A stretch of DNA of 64,000 nt from an uncultured Dehalococcoidia bacterium (GCA_951812395.1 CATOSD010000002.1:734442-798441), one strand, 5' to 3'; numbered from the stretch's first letter, positions 27,601-35,788 are shown. The notes: generated from the sequence alone by a model not told the origin. A program made the numbers and translations.

Positions 27601-27733
27601 AGCGCACGGCGACTACGTGCGTCGCGAGACGCTCAGCGACGACCTGGTGGACGCGCCGGCGCCGGACGGGGCGCACACCGCCACGCTGAGCGTCGACGGC
27701 GAGGAGATCACGCTGGGGCTGGTCCGGAACTGA
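24611..27733 (+). CDS. ileS: Isoleucyl-tRNA synthetase
   Basis: 1040 residues. ATG 24611 lies 60 nt after the T-box terminator; the longer open frame runs through the riboswitch and is not coding. Class I features: NPMGVHHAWGRTYKD in the HIGH position near residue 60, a CP1 editing domain (about 190-400), WMISKKRYWGLALPIF, and EEMHKSKGNAIW in place of KMSKS. Zinc-like Cys pairs occur at CPRCGTG, CWRCDSE, CDCGNF and CPQCGAH. A C-terminal anticodon-binding domain follows SRRRFWKSD. It charges tRNA-Ile. Regulation by the T-box is direct. Confidence 0.97.
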   Translation: MFKQVDARVDFPELERDLLRWWDENDIPRKYRERNSGADKRYSFIDGPITANNPMGVHHAWGRTYKDLFLRFRNMQGYRQRFQNGFDGQGLWIEVEVEKELGFKSKRDIEAYGIDKFVDLCKERVRRFSDVISSQSQRLAYWMDWDDSYHTMADENNYTIWQFLKRCHERGWLYEGRDVMPWCPRCGTGLSEHEIVTEGYKEIVHPGLYVKFPLLDEDASLLVWTTTPWTLTSNVAAAVHPEKTYVKARAGEDTVYLVKELLPLLRGETETLAEMAGSELVGRSYRGPFDELTAQRGVEHRVIAWEDVSETEGTGIVHIAPGAGKEDFALGKEHELDTIAPLDEFGDFVDGFDWLTGTNVYDVNKPIYDSLREKGVFYRLDQYSHRYPVCWRCDSELVFRLVDEWFISMNDLRHQIADVTRNIRWIPSFGLERELDWLRNMDDWMISKKRYWGLALPIFKCDCGNFDVIGSEEELERRAVEGWDEFSGHSPHRPWIDAVKIECPQCGAHVSRIADVGNPWLDAGIVSFSTLGYRQDRDYWKDWFPADWISESFPGQFRNWFYSLLTMSTALENSEPCKTVFSYALMRDENGEEMHKSKGNAIWFEDAAERMGVDSMRWLYSRHNPALNVNFGFRSADEVRRRFLIPLWNVYSFFVTYANIDEFDPSTPAPEAPRRPELDRWIISELNILVREMTNALENFEPERASRAAERFVEYLSNWYVRRSRRRFWKSDADEDKLAAHSTLYECLVTLTRLLAPIVPFVSESMYRNLAANGAGGRESVHLDSYPVCDEALVDEELAEATRLAMRLSSLGRAARSKAGLKVRQPLDSALVVLRSPEESARLDQVVAQVRDELNVKSVSTIDESEVMEFSVQANMPLLGPKYGMEMRYIIEGLKTADASAIRQSVLAGNTVDVEGYDLLPEEILVNSAQREGFSVASEGGYTLAVSTAVSRELALEGMARELVHQVQNLRREAQFDIADHIIAYYRCGDTLSEVLAAHGDYVRRETLSDDLVDAPAPDGAHTATLSVDGEEITLGLVRN

Positions 27734-27739
27734 TCGATC

Positions 27740-27931
27740 ACCTCTCCTTTGAGGGAGACGGTTAGGGTGAGGGCGCCAACGGCCCCTTCCCCCTCGCAGA
27801 GGTAGGCATTGGGAATGAGCCTTCTAGAAGTCCCTTCCCACTTGATGGGGGAAGAGCCTGCCCTGAGCTTGCCGTAGGGTTAGGATGGGGGTGACGTCCT
27901 CCCCCTCGCACGGGGGAAGGCTAGGATCGGG
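27740..27931. repeat. Cluster of four degenerate copies of the dispersed repeat
   Basis: Successive degenerate copies start near 27740, 27779, 27830 and 27896. The third carries an insert containing CCTGCCCTGAGCTTGCCG between its arms and its GGTTAGGATGGGGGTG tail. The fourth overlaps the end of the FAD oxidoreductase gene and supplies its stop codon on the minus strand. Confidence 0.8.
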
Positions 27932-29072
27932 GCGGACGCCCCTTCGCTCCGTCCGTGTCAAACCTCGACAACCCGAAAGGCCCCAGCGGCGCTGCGTCGC
28001 CGCTCACGAGATAGTCCGTCACAAGCTGCGCCGTTCCCGGCGCCAGCATGACGCCCGCCGAGTCGTGGCCCGAGGCCAGGATCAGCCCTTCCCATCCGGG
28101 CACAGGGCCGATGATGGGGAGGCCGTCGGGCGAGGCGGGACGCACGCGCGCTATCGCCCCCGCGAACTCCGCATCGCGCAGCAAGGGAAACGCCCGCCCG
28201 GCGTCAGCCAGCAGCTCGCCCACGGCGTCAGCCGAGACCCGGTTGTCGAACTCGCCCTCGTGGCGGGTGGCGGCCACGAGTATGCTTCCGTCCGGCTGCG
28301 GCATAACGTATCTGCCATAGTCGCGCACGGGCATGGAGGGCATGAATCCGGGCTTGCGCAGAAGCAGACGCTGGCCCTTCGCGGGTCGCACCGGCAGCGC
28401 CTGCGGGAGCCATCGACCCGCCAAGCCGCTCCACGGCCCGGCCGCCAGCACGACGTGATCCGCGTACAGACGGCCCTCGCTCGACTGCACTCCAACCACG
28501 CGGCCGCCTTCCGTGATAAGCCCGCCCACCTCCACACCCTCGGCGAGTCGTGCGCCGTACACAGTCGCCGCCGCACTGACCATAGCGCGCACGAAGGAGA
28601 GCCCGTGAACAAAGCCCTCCCGGGGAGAGTAAACGCCACCAAGTGCGCCAGGCGCGACGTGCTGCTCCAACTCCGAAACCTCTTCTCCGTCCACCCAGCA
28701 CACGCCCAGCCCAAGCTCCCCCTGCCAGGTCAGCCCTTCCCTCAGCGTTTGCGCGTCCGCCTCAGTGCGGGCGATGTTGAGGATGCCGGACTGGCGGAAC
28801 CCGGTGGACACACCCGTGTCGGCCAGCGCCTCGTTCAGCCGCGGAAACTCGCGCAGGCTGCTGAGTCCGAGCGCCATGGCGGCCTCGTGCGTATGCGGCA
28901 CGTGCCACAGCGGCCCAACGACGCCCGCTGTCGCGCCGGACGCGCCCCAGCCAAACTCGCGCTGCTCGAACAGTTTGCAGGAAAAGCCCCGCATCGACAG
29001 GTACAGCGTGGTGGCGCTGCCTATCACGCCGCCGCCGACAATCGCTACGTCGACCGTCCGTGATGTGGACAC
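27921..29072 (-). CDS. FAD-dependent amine/D-amino acid oxidase (glycine oxidase/ThiO-like, DAO family)
   Basis: 383 residues from GTG 29072 with GGAGG upstream. It opens with the FAD-binding GGGVIGSATTLYLSMRG and GWGASGATAGVV. The C-terminal FAD block is ASPDGLPIIGPVPGWEGLIL with ASGHDSAGVMLAPG. It would oxidise glycine, sarcosine or another amino acid to an imine. The final residues (GRPPRS) and the stop codon come from a copy of the dispersed repeat read in reverse. Stand-alone, no thiamine genes nearby. Confidence 0.88.
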   Translation of the reverse strand: MSTSRTVDVAIVGGGVIGSATTLYLSMRGFSCKLFEQREFGWGASGATAGVVGPLWHVPHTHEAAMALGLSSLREFPRLNEALADTGVSTGFRQSGILNIARTEADAQTLREGLTWQGELGLGVCWVDGEEVSELEQHVAPGALGGVYSPREGFVHGLSFVRAMVSAAATVYGARLAEGVEVGGLITEGGRVVGVQSSEGRLYADHVVLAAGPWSGLAGRWLPQALPVRPAKGQRLLLRKPGFMPSMPVRDYGRYVMPQPDGSILVAATRHEGEFDNRVSADAVGELLADAGRAFPLLRDAEFAGAIARVRPASPDGLPIIGPVPGWEGLILASGHDSAGVMLAPGTAQLVTDYLVSGDAAPLGPFGLSRFDTDGAKGRPPRS

Positions 29073-29197
29073 GCCAGCCTCCTCTGCCGTCGTCTCGGAA
29101 AGCTAATCAAGACGTCAAATCCGCTTCATTCGCCTGACGCGAATTGTGCTTAGAGGGGAACTGTCGCCCTACCAGGACAAGACTTGCGACTGGACGA

Positions 29198-30682
29198 CTA
29201 CCGCGTGCGGAGCTGCGGGAACAGCACCACCTCGCGCAGGTTCTGGCGCCCTGACAGCAGCATGGTCAACCGGTCGATTCCCAGTCCAAGCCCGCCGGTG
29301 GGCGGCATCCCGTGCTCGATAGCGACCAGAAAGTCTTCGTCGAGCCTATCGGTCTCTTCTCCCTCAAACTCCTCCCGCACGTCTTCCTGCTCCTCGAAGC
29401 GCCGGCGCTGATCGATCGGGTCGTTCAGCTCGGTGAAGGCGTTGCAGAACTCCATGCCCGCCGCGTAACCCTCGAACCGCTCCACCAAACTGGAGCTACC
29501 CGCCTTTTTCTTGGATAGCGGCGACATCTCGATGGGAAAGTCGATGAGGAAGGTGGGCTGCACCAGGTGTTGCTCCACCTTGGACGATATGAGCTTGTCG
29601 AGCAGCCCGCCTCTGCTCACCTGCTGCGACACGTCCACGCCAACGTCACGCATCGCCTCCTTCAGGTCCTCGGTTTCCGGGTACTCCAGGAAGTCTATGC
29701 CGCTGTACTTGATGACCTGCTCGCGGAAGCCGAGCCTGGGCCAGGGTGGAGTGAAATCGATGGTACGCCCGCCGAATTCGACCACCGGACTGCCGGTTAT
29801 CTCCGTTGCCACGCCGGAAACGAGCTCTTCCACCATCAACATGACGTCGTTGTAGTCCGCGAACGACTCGTAGCTCTCCATCATCGTGAACTCCGGGCTG
29901 TGGTCCTGGTCCACGCCCTCGTTGCGGAACACCTTGCCAATCTCGTAGACCCTCTCCAGCCCACCCACGATGAGGCGCTTGAGGTACAGCTCGGTGGCGA
30001 TGCGCAGGAACAGGTCGCGGTTCAGAGCGTTGTGATGCGTGACGAATGGGTGAGCCATGGCTCCCGCCGCGACAGGAACCAGTACGGGCGTCTCGACCTC
30101 CAGGAACCGTCGCGCGTCCATGAATCGCCGGATCGCCGACACTATGCGCGGCCGCAGCGTGGCGGTGTGTCGCGCCTCTTCGTTGGCGATCAGGTCCAGG
30201 TAGCGCTGCCGGTAGCGCGCCTCGACGTCCACCAGGCCATGCCACTTCTCCGGCAGCGGGCGCAACGACTTGCAGAGTACCCTCAGGGAGCCCGCCTCGA
30301 CCGTGACTTCGCCCGTGCGCGTTCTGAACACTTCCCCGCTCACTCCAATCCAGTCTCCAAGGTCGAGGTCTTCGAGTATGCCGTAGTCCTCTTCCAGCAC
30401 GTTGCGGCGAAGCATCACCTGCATGCGACCAGAGCCGTCGAGCAGGTCGATGAACGTCGCCCGGCCCATGCCCCTGAGCGCGACTATACGGCCCGCGACG
30501 GATACAGGCCCGGTGCGCGCTTCGGTGTCACCGGCCTCGGTCTCGGCGGCTTCGAAGAGTGCCGCGGCGTCGGAACCCGTGTGCGTCCGCTTGAACCGGT
30601 GCGGATAAGGGTCGATACCTTTGTCCCTCAGCCTGTCCAGCTTCGCCAGCCGAACACTCATCAGTTCATTGTCTTCCTGCAT
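29198..30682 (-). CDS. lysS: Lysyl-tRNA synthetase, class II
   Basis: 494 residues. An N-terminal OB-fold (VAGRIVALRGMGRATFIDLL) precedes class II motif 1, motif 2 FRNEGVDQDHSPEFTMMESY and motif 3 GLGLGIDRLTMLLSGRQNLR, ending REVVLFPQLRTR. It charges tRNA-Lys. No T-box is seen upstream, unlike ileS and leuS; an ordinary promoter is at 30761-30788. Confidence 0.97.
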   Translation of the reverse strand: MQEDNELMSVRLAKLDRLRDKGIDPYPHRFKRTHTGSDAAALFEAAETEAGDTEARTGPVSVAGRIVALRGMGRATFIDLLDGSGRMQVMLRRNVLEEDYGILEDLDLGDWIGVSGEVFRTRTGEVTVEAGSLRVLCKSLRPLPEKWHGLVDVEARYRQRYLDLIANEEARHTATLRPRIVSAIRRFMDARRFLEVETPVLVPVAAGAMAHPFVTHHNALNRDLFLRIATELYLKRLIVGGLERVYEIGKVFRNEGVDQDHSPEFTMMESYESFADYNDVMLMVEELVSGVATEITGSPVVEFGGRTIDFTPPWPRLGFREQVIKYSGIDFLEYPETEDLKEAMRDVGVDVSQQVSRGGLLDKLISSKVEQHLVQPTFLIDFPIEMSPLSKKKAGSSSLVERFEGYAAGMEFCNAFTELNDPIDQRRRFEEQEDVREEFEGEETDRLDEDFLVAIEHGMPPTGGLGLGIDRLTMLLSGRQNLREVVLFPQLRTR

Positions 30683-30760
30683 AGCGAATCGCGAGCCCTC
30701 CGAACTGCGCGCGGGGCGGCAACCCGAAAACCGCGGCGTGTTTTGAGCAACCTCTGAGTC

Positions 30761-30788
30761 GAAATATTCTAACGCGGCCTATAGTCAA
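30761..30788 (-). promoter_or_regulatory. Likely lysS promoter
   Basis: Minus strand TTGACT (30783-30788), 16-bp spacer, TATTTC (30761-30766), about 80 nt upstream of lysS. Confidence 0.45.
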
Positions 30789-31026
30789 TGTAAAACCGCC
30801 TTGAGTGCGCGGTCGTGTCCAGACTTCGCATAAGTCCTTAACTCGTCAAAAATGTGTCCAAAATGCGCTTTAATCATGATTTTGGCCATTGTTAACCTTT
30901 GTTAGCGTCGCGGAGTCCCTCCCGGCCACTCGCCTGTTGACCGTGGCTCGCGCATTTCAATCGCTATCGCGGCCGGCGCTGGGGCGAAGCGGCGTGGCAG
31001 GCCAAAGGTGGAGGGCCACGCGGCCC

Positions 31027-31590
31027 ATGAGCGTCAGGATTTCGGGAGGAACGCACAGAGGAAGACTGATCCGCACGGACCGCGAACGAAGTCTGCGGCC
31101 AACGTCCGAAAGGGTGCGTGGCGCGTTGTTCTCGATTCTGGGCCGGTCAGCCATAGAGGGAGTGCGAGTGCTCGACCTGTACGCCGGGACCGGCGCCCTT
31201 GGCATCGAGGCGCTGAGCAGAGGCGCGGCCTGGGCCGACTTCGTAGAGTCCAACGGCAGAAGGTGCCGCCAACTGGCCCGCAACCTGGGCGACTTGGACA
31301 TGGACAAGCGAAGCAGGGTCCTGTGCGGGACGGTGGAGCGGATGCTTGGAGGCATTGCCGGAGAGTACGGGCTGGTGTTGGCCGATCCGCCGTACCAGTC
31401 GGTTCCGTGGCAGGCAATGTTACCGCGGCTGGCCGAGCGGGGCTTGGTGGCAGACAGCGGCGTGGTGGTTGCCGAACACCACAGCAATGAGCCGCTCGAA
31501 AATGGTTACGGCAGCTTGAGACAATTTGATAGCCGACGGTACGGTGACACGTCGATTACCTTCTATGCGGTAGGTGAAACTGGTGGCTAG
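31027..31590 (+). CDS. rsmD: 16S rRNA (guanine966-N2)-methyltransferase
   Basis: 187 residues from ATG 31027. The start is chosen at MSVRISGGTHRGR because RsmD proteins begin with this R-I-x-G-G-x-x-x-G-R motif; the frame upstream is only an open extension. VLDLYAGTGALGIEALSRGA is the SAM-binding motif and LVLADPPYQS the catalytic DPPY. It methylates G966 of 16S rRNA. The end overlaps coaD by 17 bp, the common rsmD-coaD arrangement. Confidence 0.95.
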   Translation: MSVRISGGTHRGRLIRTDRERSLRPTSERVRGALFSILGRSAIEGVRVLDLYAGTGALGIEALSRGAAWADFVESNGRRCRQLARNLGDLDMDKRSRVLCGTVERMLGGIAGEYGLVLADPPYQSVPWQAMLPRLAERGLVADSGVVVAEHHSNEPLENGYGSLRQFDSRRYGDTSITFYAVGETGG

Positions 31591-32077
31591 AGCGATATAC
31601 CCAGGCAGCTTCGACCCGGCCCACAACGGTCACATCGACATTGCCACCCGAGCTTCGCGGTTGTTCGACCAGTTGATCATCTGCGTCTACGACTCGCCAC
31701 CCACGAAGTCGCTGTTGTTTTCGACCGAAGAGCGAGTGGAGTTGTTCCAGCGTAGCGTGAACCATCTGCCCAACGTAAACGTAGTTCCTTTCACGGGACT
31801 CGCGCCTACGGTCGCCCACCGCCAGGACGCCCAGTTCATTCTCAGGGGTCTCAGAGCAGGCTTCGACTTCGAATTGGAGTTCGAAATGGCGTTGATGTGG
31901 CGCAACCTGGACCCCGAAATTGACGTGGTATGCATGATGAGCTCGCTGGACTACCAGTTCGTGTTTTCAAGTCGAATCAAAGAGGTCGTAACACTAGGGG
32001 CCAATGTCGAAAACCTCGTGCCGCCCCACGTTGCCGAGGCGCTCCAGGCCAGACTCTTACCATCACGAAATCGATAG
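31574..32077 (+). CDS. coaD: Phosphopantetheine adenylyltransferase
   Basis: 167 residues from GTG 31574. GSFDPAHNGHIDIA holds the TxGH-type nucleotide motif, RGLRAGFDFELEFEMALMWR matches the conserved substrate helix, and FSSRIKEVV is the C-terminal ISSTxIKE-like site. It converts 4'-phosphopantetheine and ATP to dephospho-CoA. Together with coaE (17.4 kb) it gives the last two CoA steps. It is translationally overlapped with rsmD. Confidence 0.96.
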   Translation: MKLVARAIYPGSFDPAHNGHIDIATRASRLFDQLIICVYDSPPTKSLLFSTEERVELFQRSVNHLPNVNVVPFTGLAPTVAHRQDAQFILRGLRAGFDFELEFEMALMWRNLDPEIDVVCMMSSLDYQFVFSSRIKEVVTLGANVENLVPPHVAEALQARLLPSRNR

Positions 32078-32119
32078 GCGATAGGCGAATGATTAGCGCG
32101 AACACAAGGAGGGAGCATC

Positions 32120-32743
32120 ATTAGCAGCATCAACGCAGTTTCCAACGAATTGAGGCAAATGGCGGCCATGGGCACCAGGATGCCCGGCTTCCGCCGCAAG
32201 GTGATGGTGGAAATCGACCAACTCGAGCGCCTCATCGAAATGGCCGAGCTGGCAGGCCGCTCGGTTCCCGCGAACATCCAGGAATCGGAGGAGATACTCA
32301 AGCAGAAGGACAGCATCATCAGCCAGGCCTATCTCGAGGCGCAGCGCATCAAGGGTGTCGCCGAACAAGAGGCCTCTTCCCTCACCAATGCGGCCGAGAG
32401 CGAGTTCAACTCCAGGGTCAGTGAGAACGAGGTTCTCAGGGAGGCGGAGGAACTGGCGGAACAGATGAAGGAGAAGGCTCGCCAGGAGGCCAACCAGATC
32501 ATCGACGACGCCCAGCGCCGCGCTCAGCGCTTCATGGGCGAGTCCGACATCGCCGCCGCGATGCGAAGAGAGGGCGCCGACCAGTACGCCCGCGAAGTGC
32601 TCTTCAACCTGGAGTCCCACCTCGCCGACGTCCTCGGCCAGGTGCGCCGGGGTATCGACTCTCTGCGTGTCGACAATCGGGGCCAGACCGCCAGCCCCAA
32701 CTACGCCCCGCAGGGGTCTCACGGACAGGAAAGCCACGTCTAA
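32120..32743 (+). CDS. Coiled-coil protein (DivIVA / ATP-synthase-E-subunit-like)
   Basis: About 207 residues. A helical, Glu/Lys/Ala-rich chain from residue 20 to 150 (QESEEILKQKDSIISQAYLE, then EEASS...EAEELAEQMKEKARQEANQ) with the hinge EAQRIKGVAEQEA, like DivIVA-type or ATPase-stalk proteins. It may organise cell division or a membrane complex; that is inference. The start is unusual: a perfect AGGAGGG (32107-32113) sits 6 bp before ATT at 32120, giving SSINAVSNELRQM. The alternatives TTG 32150 and ATG 32159 have no ribosome site. It follows coaD closely and ends at a strong terminator. Confidence 0.7.
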   Translation: MSSINAVSNELRQMAAMGTRMPGFRRKVMVEIDQLERLIEMAELAGRSVPANIQESEEILKQKDSIISQAYLEAQRIKGVAEQEASSLTNAAESEFNSRVSENEVLREAEELAEQMKEKARQEANQIIDDAQRRAQRFMGESDIAAAMRREGADQYAREVLFNLESHLADVLGQVRRGIDSLRVDNRGQTASPNYAPQGSHGQESHV

Positions 32744-32796
32744 CCGACGGCGGCCTGTCGCTTAACGCGCCGAGGCGCCAAGACCGGAACGAAAGT

Positions 32797-32831
32797 AGGA
32801 GAAGCGCCCGCCCCGGCGCTTCTCCTTTCTT
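32797..32831 (+). terminator. Rho-independent terminator of the rsmD-coaD operon
   Basis: A perfect 12-bp stem AGGAGAAGCGCC / GGCGCTTCTCCT (32797-32808, 32815-32826), 6-nt loop, then TTCTT. It also faces the convergent arsM gene. Confidence 0.85.
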
Positions 32832-32884
32832 GTGGCAGTTCGTGGCGAAGTGCGAACAGCCGACCCTTCCAGTCGGCGACCGCT

Positions 32885-33631
32885 CTAGCCCGGCTTGTGC
32901 GCCAGTACGTTCATACTGTGCGCGTAGGACGCCCAGCGGTCGCTGCCTTCCCACGGCGTGTCCGACGTAATCCTTACGTGGTCGAATCCGGCGGCCCGCA
33001 TCCTCCCAAGGTAGACTTCGACCGGCTCGGCGCCTCCCAGGCACGACACCCAGTTGCTCATGTCAGCCTTGGCCTCTTCAGGCAGCTCATTAACCAGCAA
33101 CATGTCGGATATGTAGACACGTCCTCCCGGCTTGAGAATCCTGAAGGCCTCCCGGAACACCGCGTCCTTGTCCGGGGACAGGTTGATCACGCAGTTGGAG
33201 ATGATCACGTCCACGCTTGCGGCGCGTATCGGCGTGCTCTCCATCTCCGACAGGTGAAACTCGACGTTTGTGACACCCAGCTTGACCGCGTTGGCGCGCG
33301 CCAGCGACACCATGTCTGCCGTCATGTCCACGCCGATTACGCGGCCGTCCGGTCCCACGGCCCTGGCCGCCAGGAAGCAGTCGATTCCTCCCCCGCTTCC
33401 GAAGTCCACCACTGTCTCACCACTGTTCAGCGCCCCTATCGCGGTCGGGTTGCCGCAGCCGGCCGACGCCATCACCGCCTCCGTAGGCAGACCCTCCACC
33501 TCCTGCAGCGTGTACAGATTCGTCTCCGTCGCGCAGCACGAGTCCGCGCAACAGTCGTTGGCCGACCTGGCCACCTCGGCGTACCGCTCCTTCACCAGCT
33601 CCCTTATCTCGATGTGTAGTTCAGTCGCCAA
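32885..33631 (-). CDS. arsM: Arsenite methyltransferase
   Basis: 248 residues from TTG 33631, which has AAGGA 7 nt upstream; a longer frame to ATG 33703 exists but starts with a low-complexity Glu/Arg stretch. SAM motif VVDFGSGGGIDCFLAAR. The three As(III)-binding Cys of ArsM are present in AGCGNP, SNCVINL and SCLGGA. An extra N-terminal Cys cluster, NDCCADSCC, may bind arsenic too. It would methylate arsenite to volatile or less toxic species. No arsR or arsB gene is adjacent. Confidence 0.88.
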   Translation of the reverse strand: MATELHIEIRELVKERYAEVARSANDCCADSCCATETNLYTLQEVEGLPTEAVMASAGCGNPTAIGALNSGETVVDFGSGGGIDCFLAARAVGPDGRVIGVDMTADMVSLARANAVKLGVTNVEFHLSEMESTPIRAASVDVIISNCVINLSPDKDAVFREAFRILKPGGRVYISDMLLVNELPEEAKADMSNWVSCLGGAEPVEVYLGRMRAAGFDHVRITSDTPWEGSDRWASYAHSMNVLAHKPG

Positions 33632-33700
33632 TTCGTTTTCCTTTCGCTCTTCTCTGTCGTCCTCGACTGCGCGTGTCATTCTCCACACGACTCCACAGGT

Positions 33701-33725
33701 CATTCCGAGCGTGGCCGAAGAATCT
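33701..33725. repeat. Short dispersed repeat (CATTCCGAGCGTGGCCGAAG-type)
   Basis: Related copy at 38466-38490 (CATTCTGAGCGTAGCCGAGG). Three substitutions separate them in the shared 20-mer. It lies just upstream of arsM. Confidence 0.6.
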
Positions 33726-33794
33726 AGAGCGATTGCTTGGCGGCCCCAGGTGTAGAGTCGGATTCAATCCAGTGAAATTGAGCGCGAGTCCCCC

Positions 33795-34094
33795 CTACTC
33801 CACCCTGCGGTAGATCTCGGTATGGTGCGTCTCGGCCAAAAGTGGGTAAGCCTCGCTGAAACTGCCCGTTATGGCCGGCGTCTGCCGCACCCGGTCGCGG
33901 GACTCCTCGTAGGCGGCGAGCGATTCCCATTGCTGCTCTGTGACCACCATTCCGTGCGGACCGTGAGTCTGCGTGAAAATCGTCAGCGGCGGAAATCCCG
34001 CCTTCACAGTCTCCGCGTTGATCTGCCTCACGATCCTGAGCAGTTTGCCGCCCTCGCCCGGCTTGGGCATGTACACTCGCCGAACCATTATCAT
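33795..34094 (-). CDS. Small dimeric alpha/beta-barrel-like protein (NIPSNAP/ABM type)
   Basis: 99 residues: MIMVRRVYMPKPGEGGKLLR, then INAETVKAGFPPLTIFTQTH and VVTEQQWESLAAYEES. The pattern of strand, helix, strand, strand, helix, strand with a central aromatic-containing EYEESL-like helix is that of ferredoxin-like antibiotic-monooxygenase or NIPSNAP proteins. No catalytic residue is evident, and function is unknown. An inverted -10 box TATACT (34145-34150) may drive it. Confidence 0.6.
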   Translation of the reverse strand: MIMVRRVYMPKPGEGGKLLRIVRQINAETVKAGFPPLTIFTQTHGPHGMVVTEQQWESLAAYEESRDRVRQTPAITGSFSEAYPLLAETHHTEIYRRVE

Positions 34095-34123
34095 GTCTTC
34101 GACCGTACCTCCCCGAAGATTGT

Positions 34124-34140
34124 CTAGGCGTTCCGCCTAG
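34124..34140. repeat. Inverted repeat CTAGGCG-ttc-CGCCTAG
   Basis: 7-bp arms between the divergent small-protein and MFS genes. It could be an operator or a transcript hairpin. Confidence 0.4.
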
Positions 34141-34144
34141 CTTA

Positions 34145-34150
34145 AGTATA
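34145..34150 (-). promoter_or_regulatory. -10 box TATACT facing the small barrel protein
   Basis: AGTATA on the plus strand. No matching -35 is seen. Confidence 0.35.
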
Positions 34151-34205
34151 CGCCAGTTCCGCCGCGGCTAGCCAGACCGGGCGGGCCGAGCGCCCGTCGT
34201 TGCTG

Positions 34206-34214
34206 TGGTATACT
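34206..34214 (+). promoter_or_regulatory. Extended -10 promoter TGGTATACT for the MFS gene
   Basis: TG-G-TATACT matches the extended -10 form. The MFS coding start is about 65 bp downstream. Confidence 0.5.
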
Positions 34215-34280
34215 GGCCTGCGTTCGGCGTGCGACCACCGCCAATCTCATGCCCACGCGCGGAAGGGACGCGACAGAGCT

Positions 34281-35747
34281 TTGCTGAGTCTGTTCAGAAT
34301 AGCCACCGAACGCATCCGAGGCGCCTACTACGGCTGGTGGCTCGTCCCGGCCACCGGCTTCACCCACATCATCACCAGCGTACCGCTCTTCCACTCCATG
34401 GGCATGTGGTTCGTTGCGATGGAGAGCACGTTCGGCTGGAATCGCACCCAGCTATCCCTCGCGTTCGCCTTCACCCGCATAGAGGGTGGCATCCTCGGCC
34501 CTGTTGAGGGCTGGCTCGTGGACCGCATGGGCACCCGCCGCATGGTGCTCATCGGACTCACCATCATGGGCGGGGGCTTCCTGTTCATGTCCCAGGTGAG
34601 TTCTCTGTGGATGTTCTACGTCGCGTTCCTCATCATGGCGCTCGGCCAGGGGATTGGCGGCTGGCTCCCGCTGAACGCCATGCTCAACAATTGGTTCAGC
34701 CGCAACCGCTCCAAGGCGATGGGCTGGTCGGCGTCCGTAGCGAAGTTCGGCGCACTATGGCTGATCCCGGTCATAGCCTGGGCCGTAGACCCCATGGACG
34801 ACAACCTGGGCTGGAGCATGACCGCCGTGATTATCGGACTCACGGCCATAGGCCTCGCCTTCCCCATTTCGCGAGTCATGCGCAACCGCCCGGAAGACTA
34901 TGGCATGCTGCCGGACGGGGAACGCCCCGAAGAGGTGGAGCAGCGCCGCGACAGTTCCGGCCGCGCGAGCCCGCTGTCCCCCACGACCGAGTTCACCGCG
35001 TCGCAGGCGCTTCGCACACGCACCTTCTGGCTGATCGCGGTCGGCCACGGCTTCACCTCAATGGCAATCATCGCCATCATGGCCCACCTGGCGCCCATGC
35101 TCACCGACCAGGGCCTCACCCTGCCCCAGGCCGCCTGGGTAGTATCCACCTACACAGTCTCCTCCATGATCTTCCAGATCATCGGCGGCTACATCGGTGA
35201 CAGGATTCCCAAGAACGTGGGCCTGTTCATCTTCACCATCATCCAGGCGTCGTCGCTGCTGGTGCTCACATTCGCCACGCAGATCTGGATGGCCTTCGCG
35301 TTCGCGGTGCTGTTCGGCATCGGCTTCGGTGGCCGCAGTCCGCTCACCACCTCCATCCGCGGCGAATACTTCGGGCGGCGCTCCTTCGGCACCATCATGG
35401 GCATTTCGCAGGTGCCGATGAACGTGCTCCTGCTGGCGGCGCCGGTCTTCCCGGGCTACCTGCACGACATCTATGGCAACTACACGTTGGCCTTCATGAT
35501 ACTCGCGGGGCTCAACTGCATAGGGGGAGTGCTGTTCCTGCTCGCCCGCAAGCCCTCGCCGCCCGAGACTGTCCGCCGCCGCGAGCCCGCGCCGGTTGGA
35601 AGCAGGTCCGCCAATCCTTTAGGATACGTCATCGGCGGTGGGCGCCGACGCTCGGGTGGAGAAGCAACGGCCCAGCGGACTTCGGGCTCCGGCGCCGGAA
35701 GCCCGCGTGCCGCTCGCAGGCCGGTAGTCGGCGACGGGCAGGAGTAG
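34281..35747 (+). CDS. MFS transporter (12-TM)
   Basis: 488 residues from TTG 34281. The frame extends further up, but an extended -10 box lies inside that part, so transcription starts near 34221 and the longer form cannot be made. About 12 hydrophobic helices; the loop DRMGTRRMVLIG has the MFS signature between TM2 and TM3, and a second GDRIPKN lies near residue 305. The fold is the oxalate/formate antiporter-like branch (GWNRTQLSLAFAFTRIEGGI, ALGQGIGGWLPL). The C-terminal 60 residues are Pro/Arg/Gly-rich and cytoplasmic. Substrate unknown, likely an organic anion. Confidence 0.88.
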   Translation: MLSLFRIATERIRGAYYGWWLVPATGFTHIITSVPLFHSMGMWFVAMESTFGWNRTQLSLAFAFTRIEGGILGPVEGWLVDRMGTRRMVLIGLTIMGGGFLFMSQVSSLWMFYVAFLIMALGQGIGGWLPLNAMLNNWFSRNRSKAMGWSASVAKFGALWLIPVIAWAVDPMDDNLGWSMTAVIIGLTAIGLAFPISRVMRNRPEDYGMLPDGERPEEVEQRRDSSGRASPLSPTTEFTASQALRTRTFWLIAVGHGFTSMAIIAIMAHLAPMLTDQGLTLPQAAWVVSTYTVSSMIFQIIGGYIGDRIPKNVGLFIFTIIQASSLLVLTFATQIWMAFAFAVLFGIGFGGRSPLTTSIRGEYFGRRSFGTIMGISQVPMNVLLLAAPVFPGYLHDIYGNYTLAFMILAGLNCIGGVLFLLARKPSPPETVRRREPAPVGSRSANPLGYVIGGGRRRSGGEATAQRTSGSGAGSPRAARRPVVGDGQE

Positions 35748-35788
35748 TGCGCGGCCCGCACTCATCAATGCTCTAGTGGAGGTCCCTC

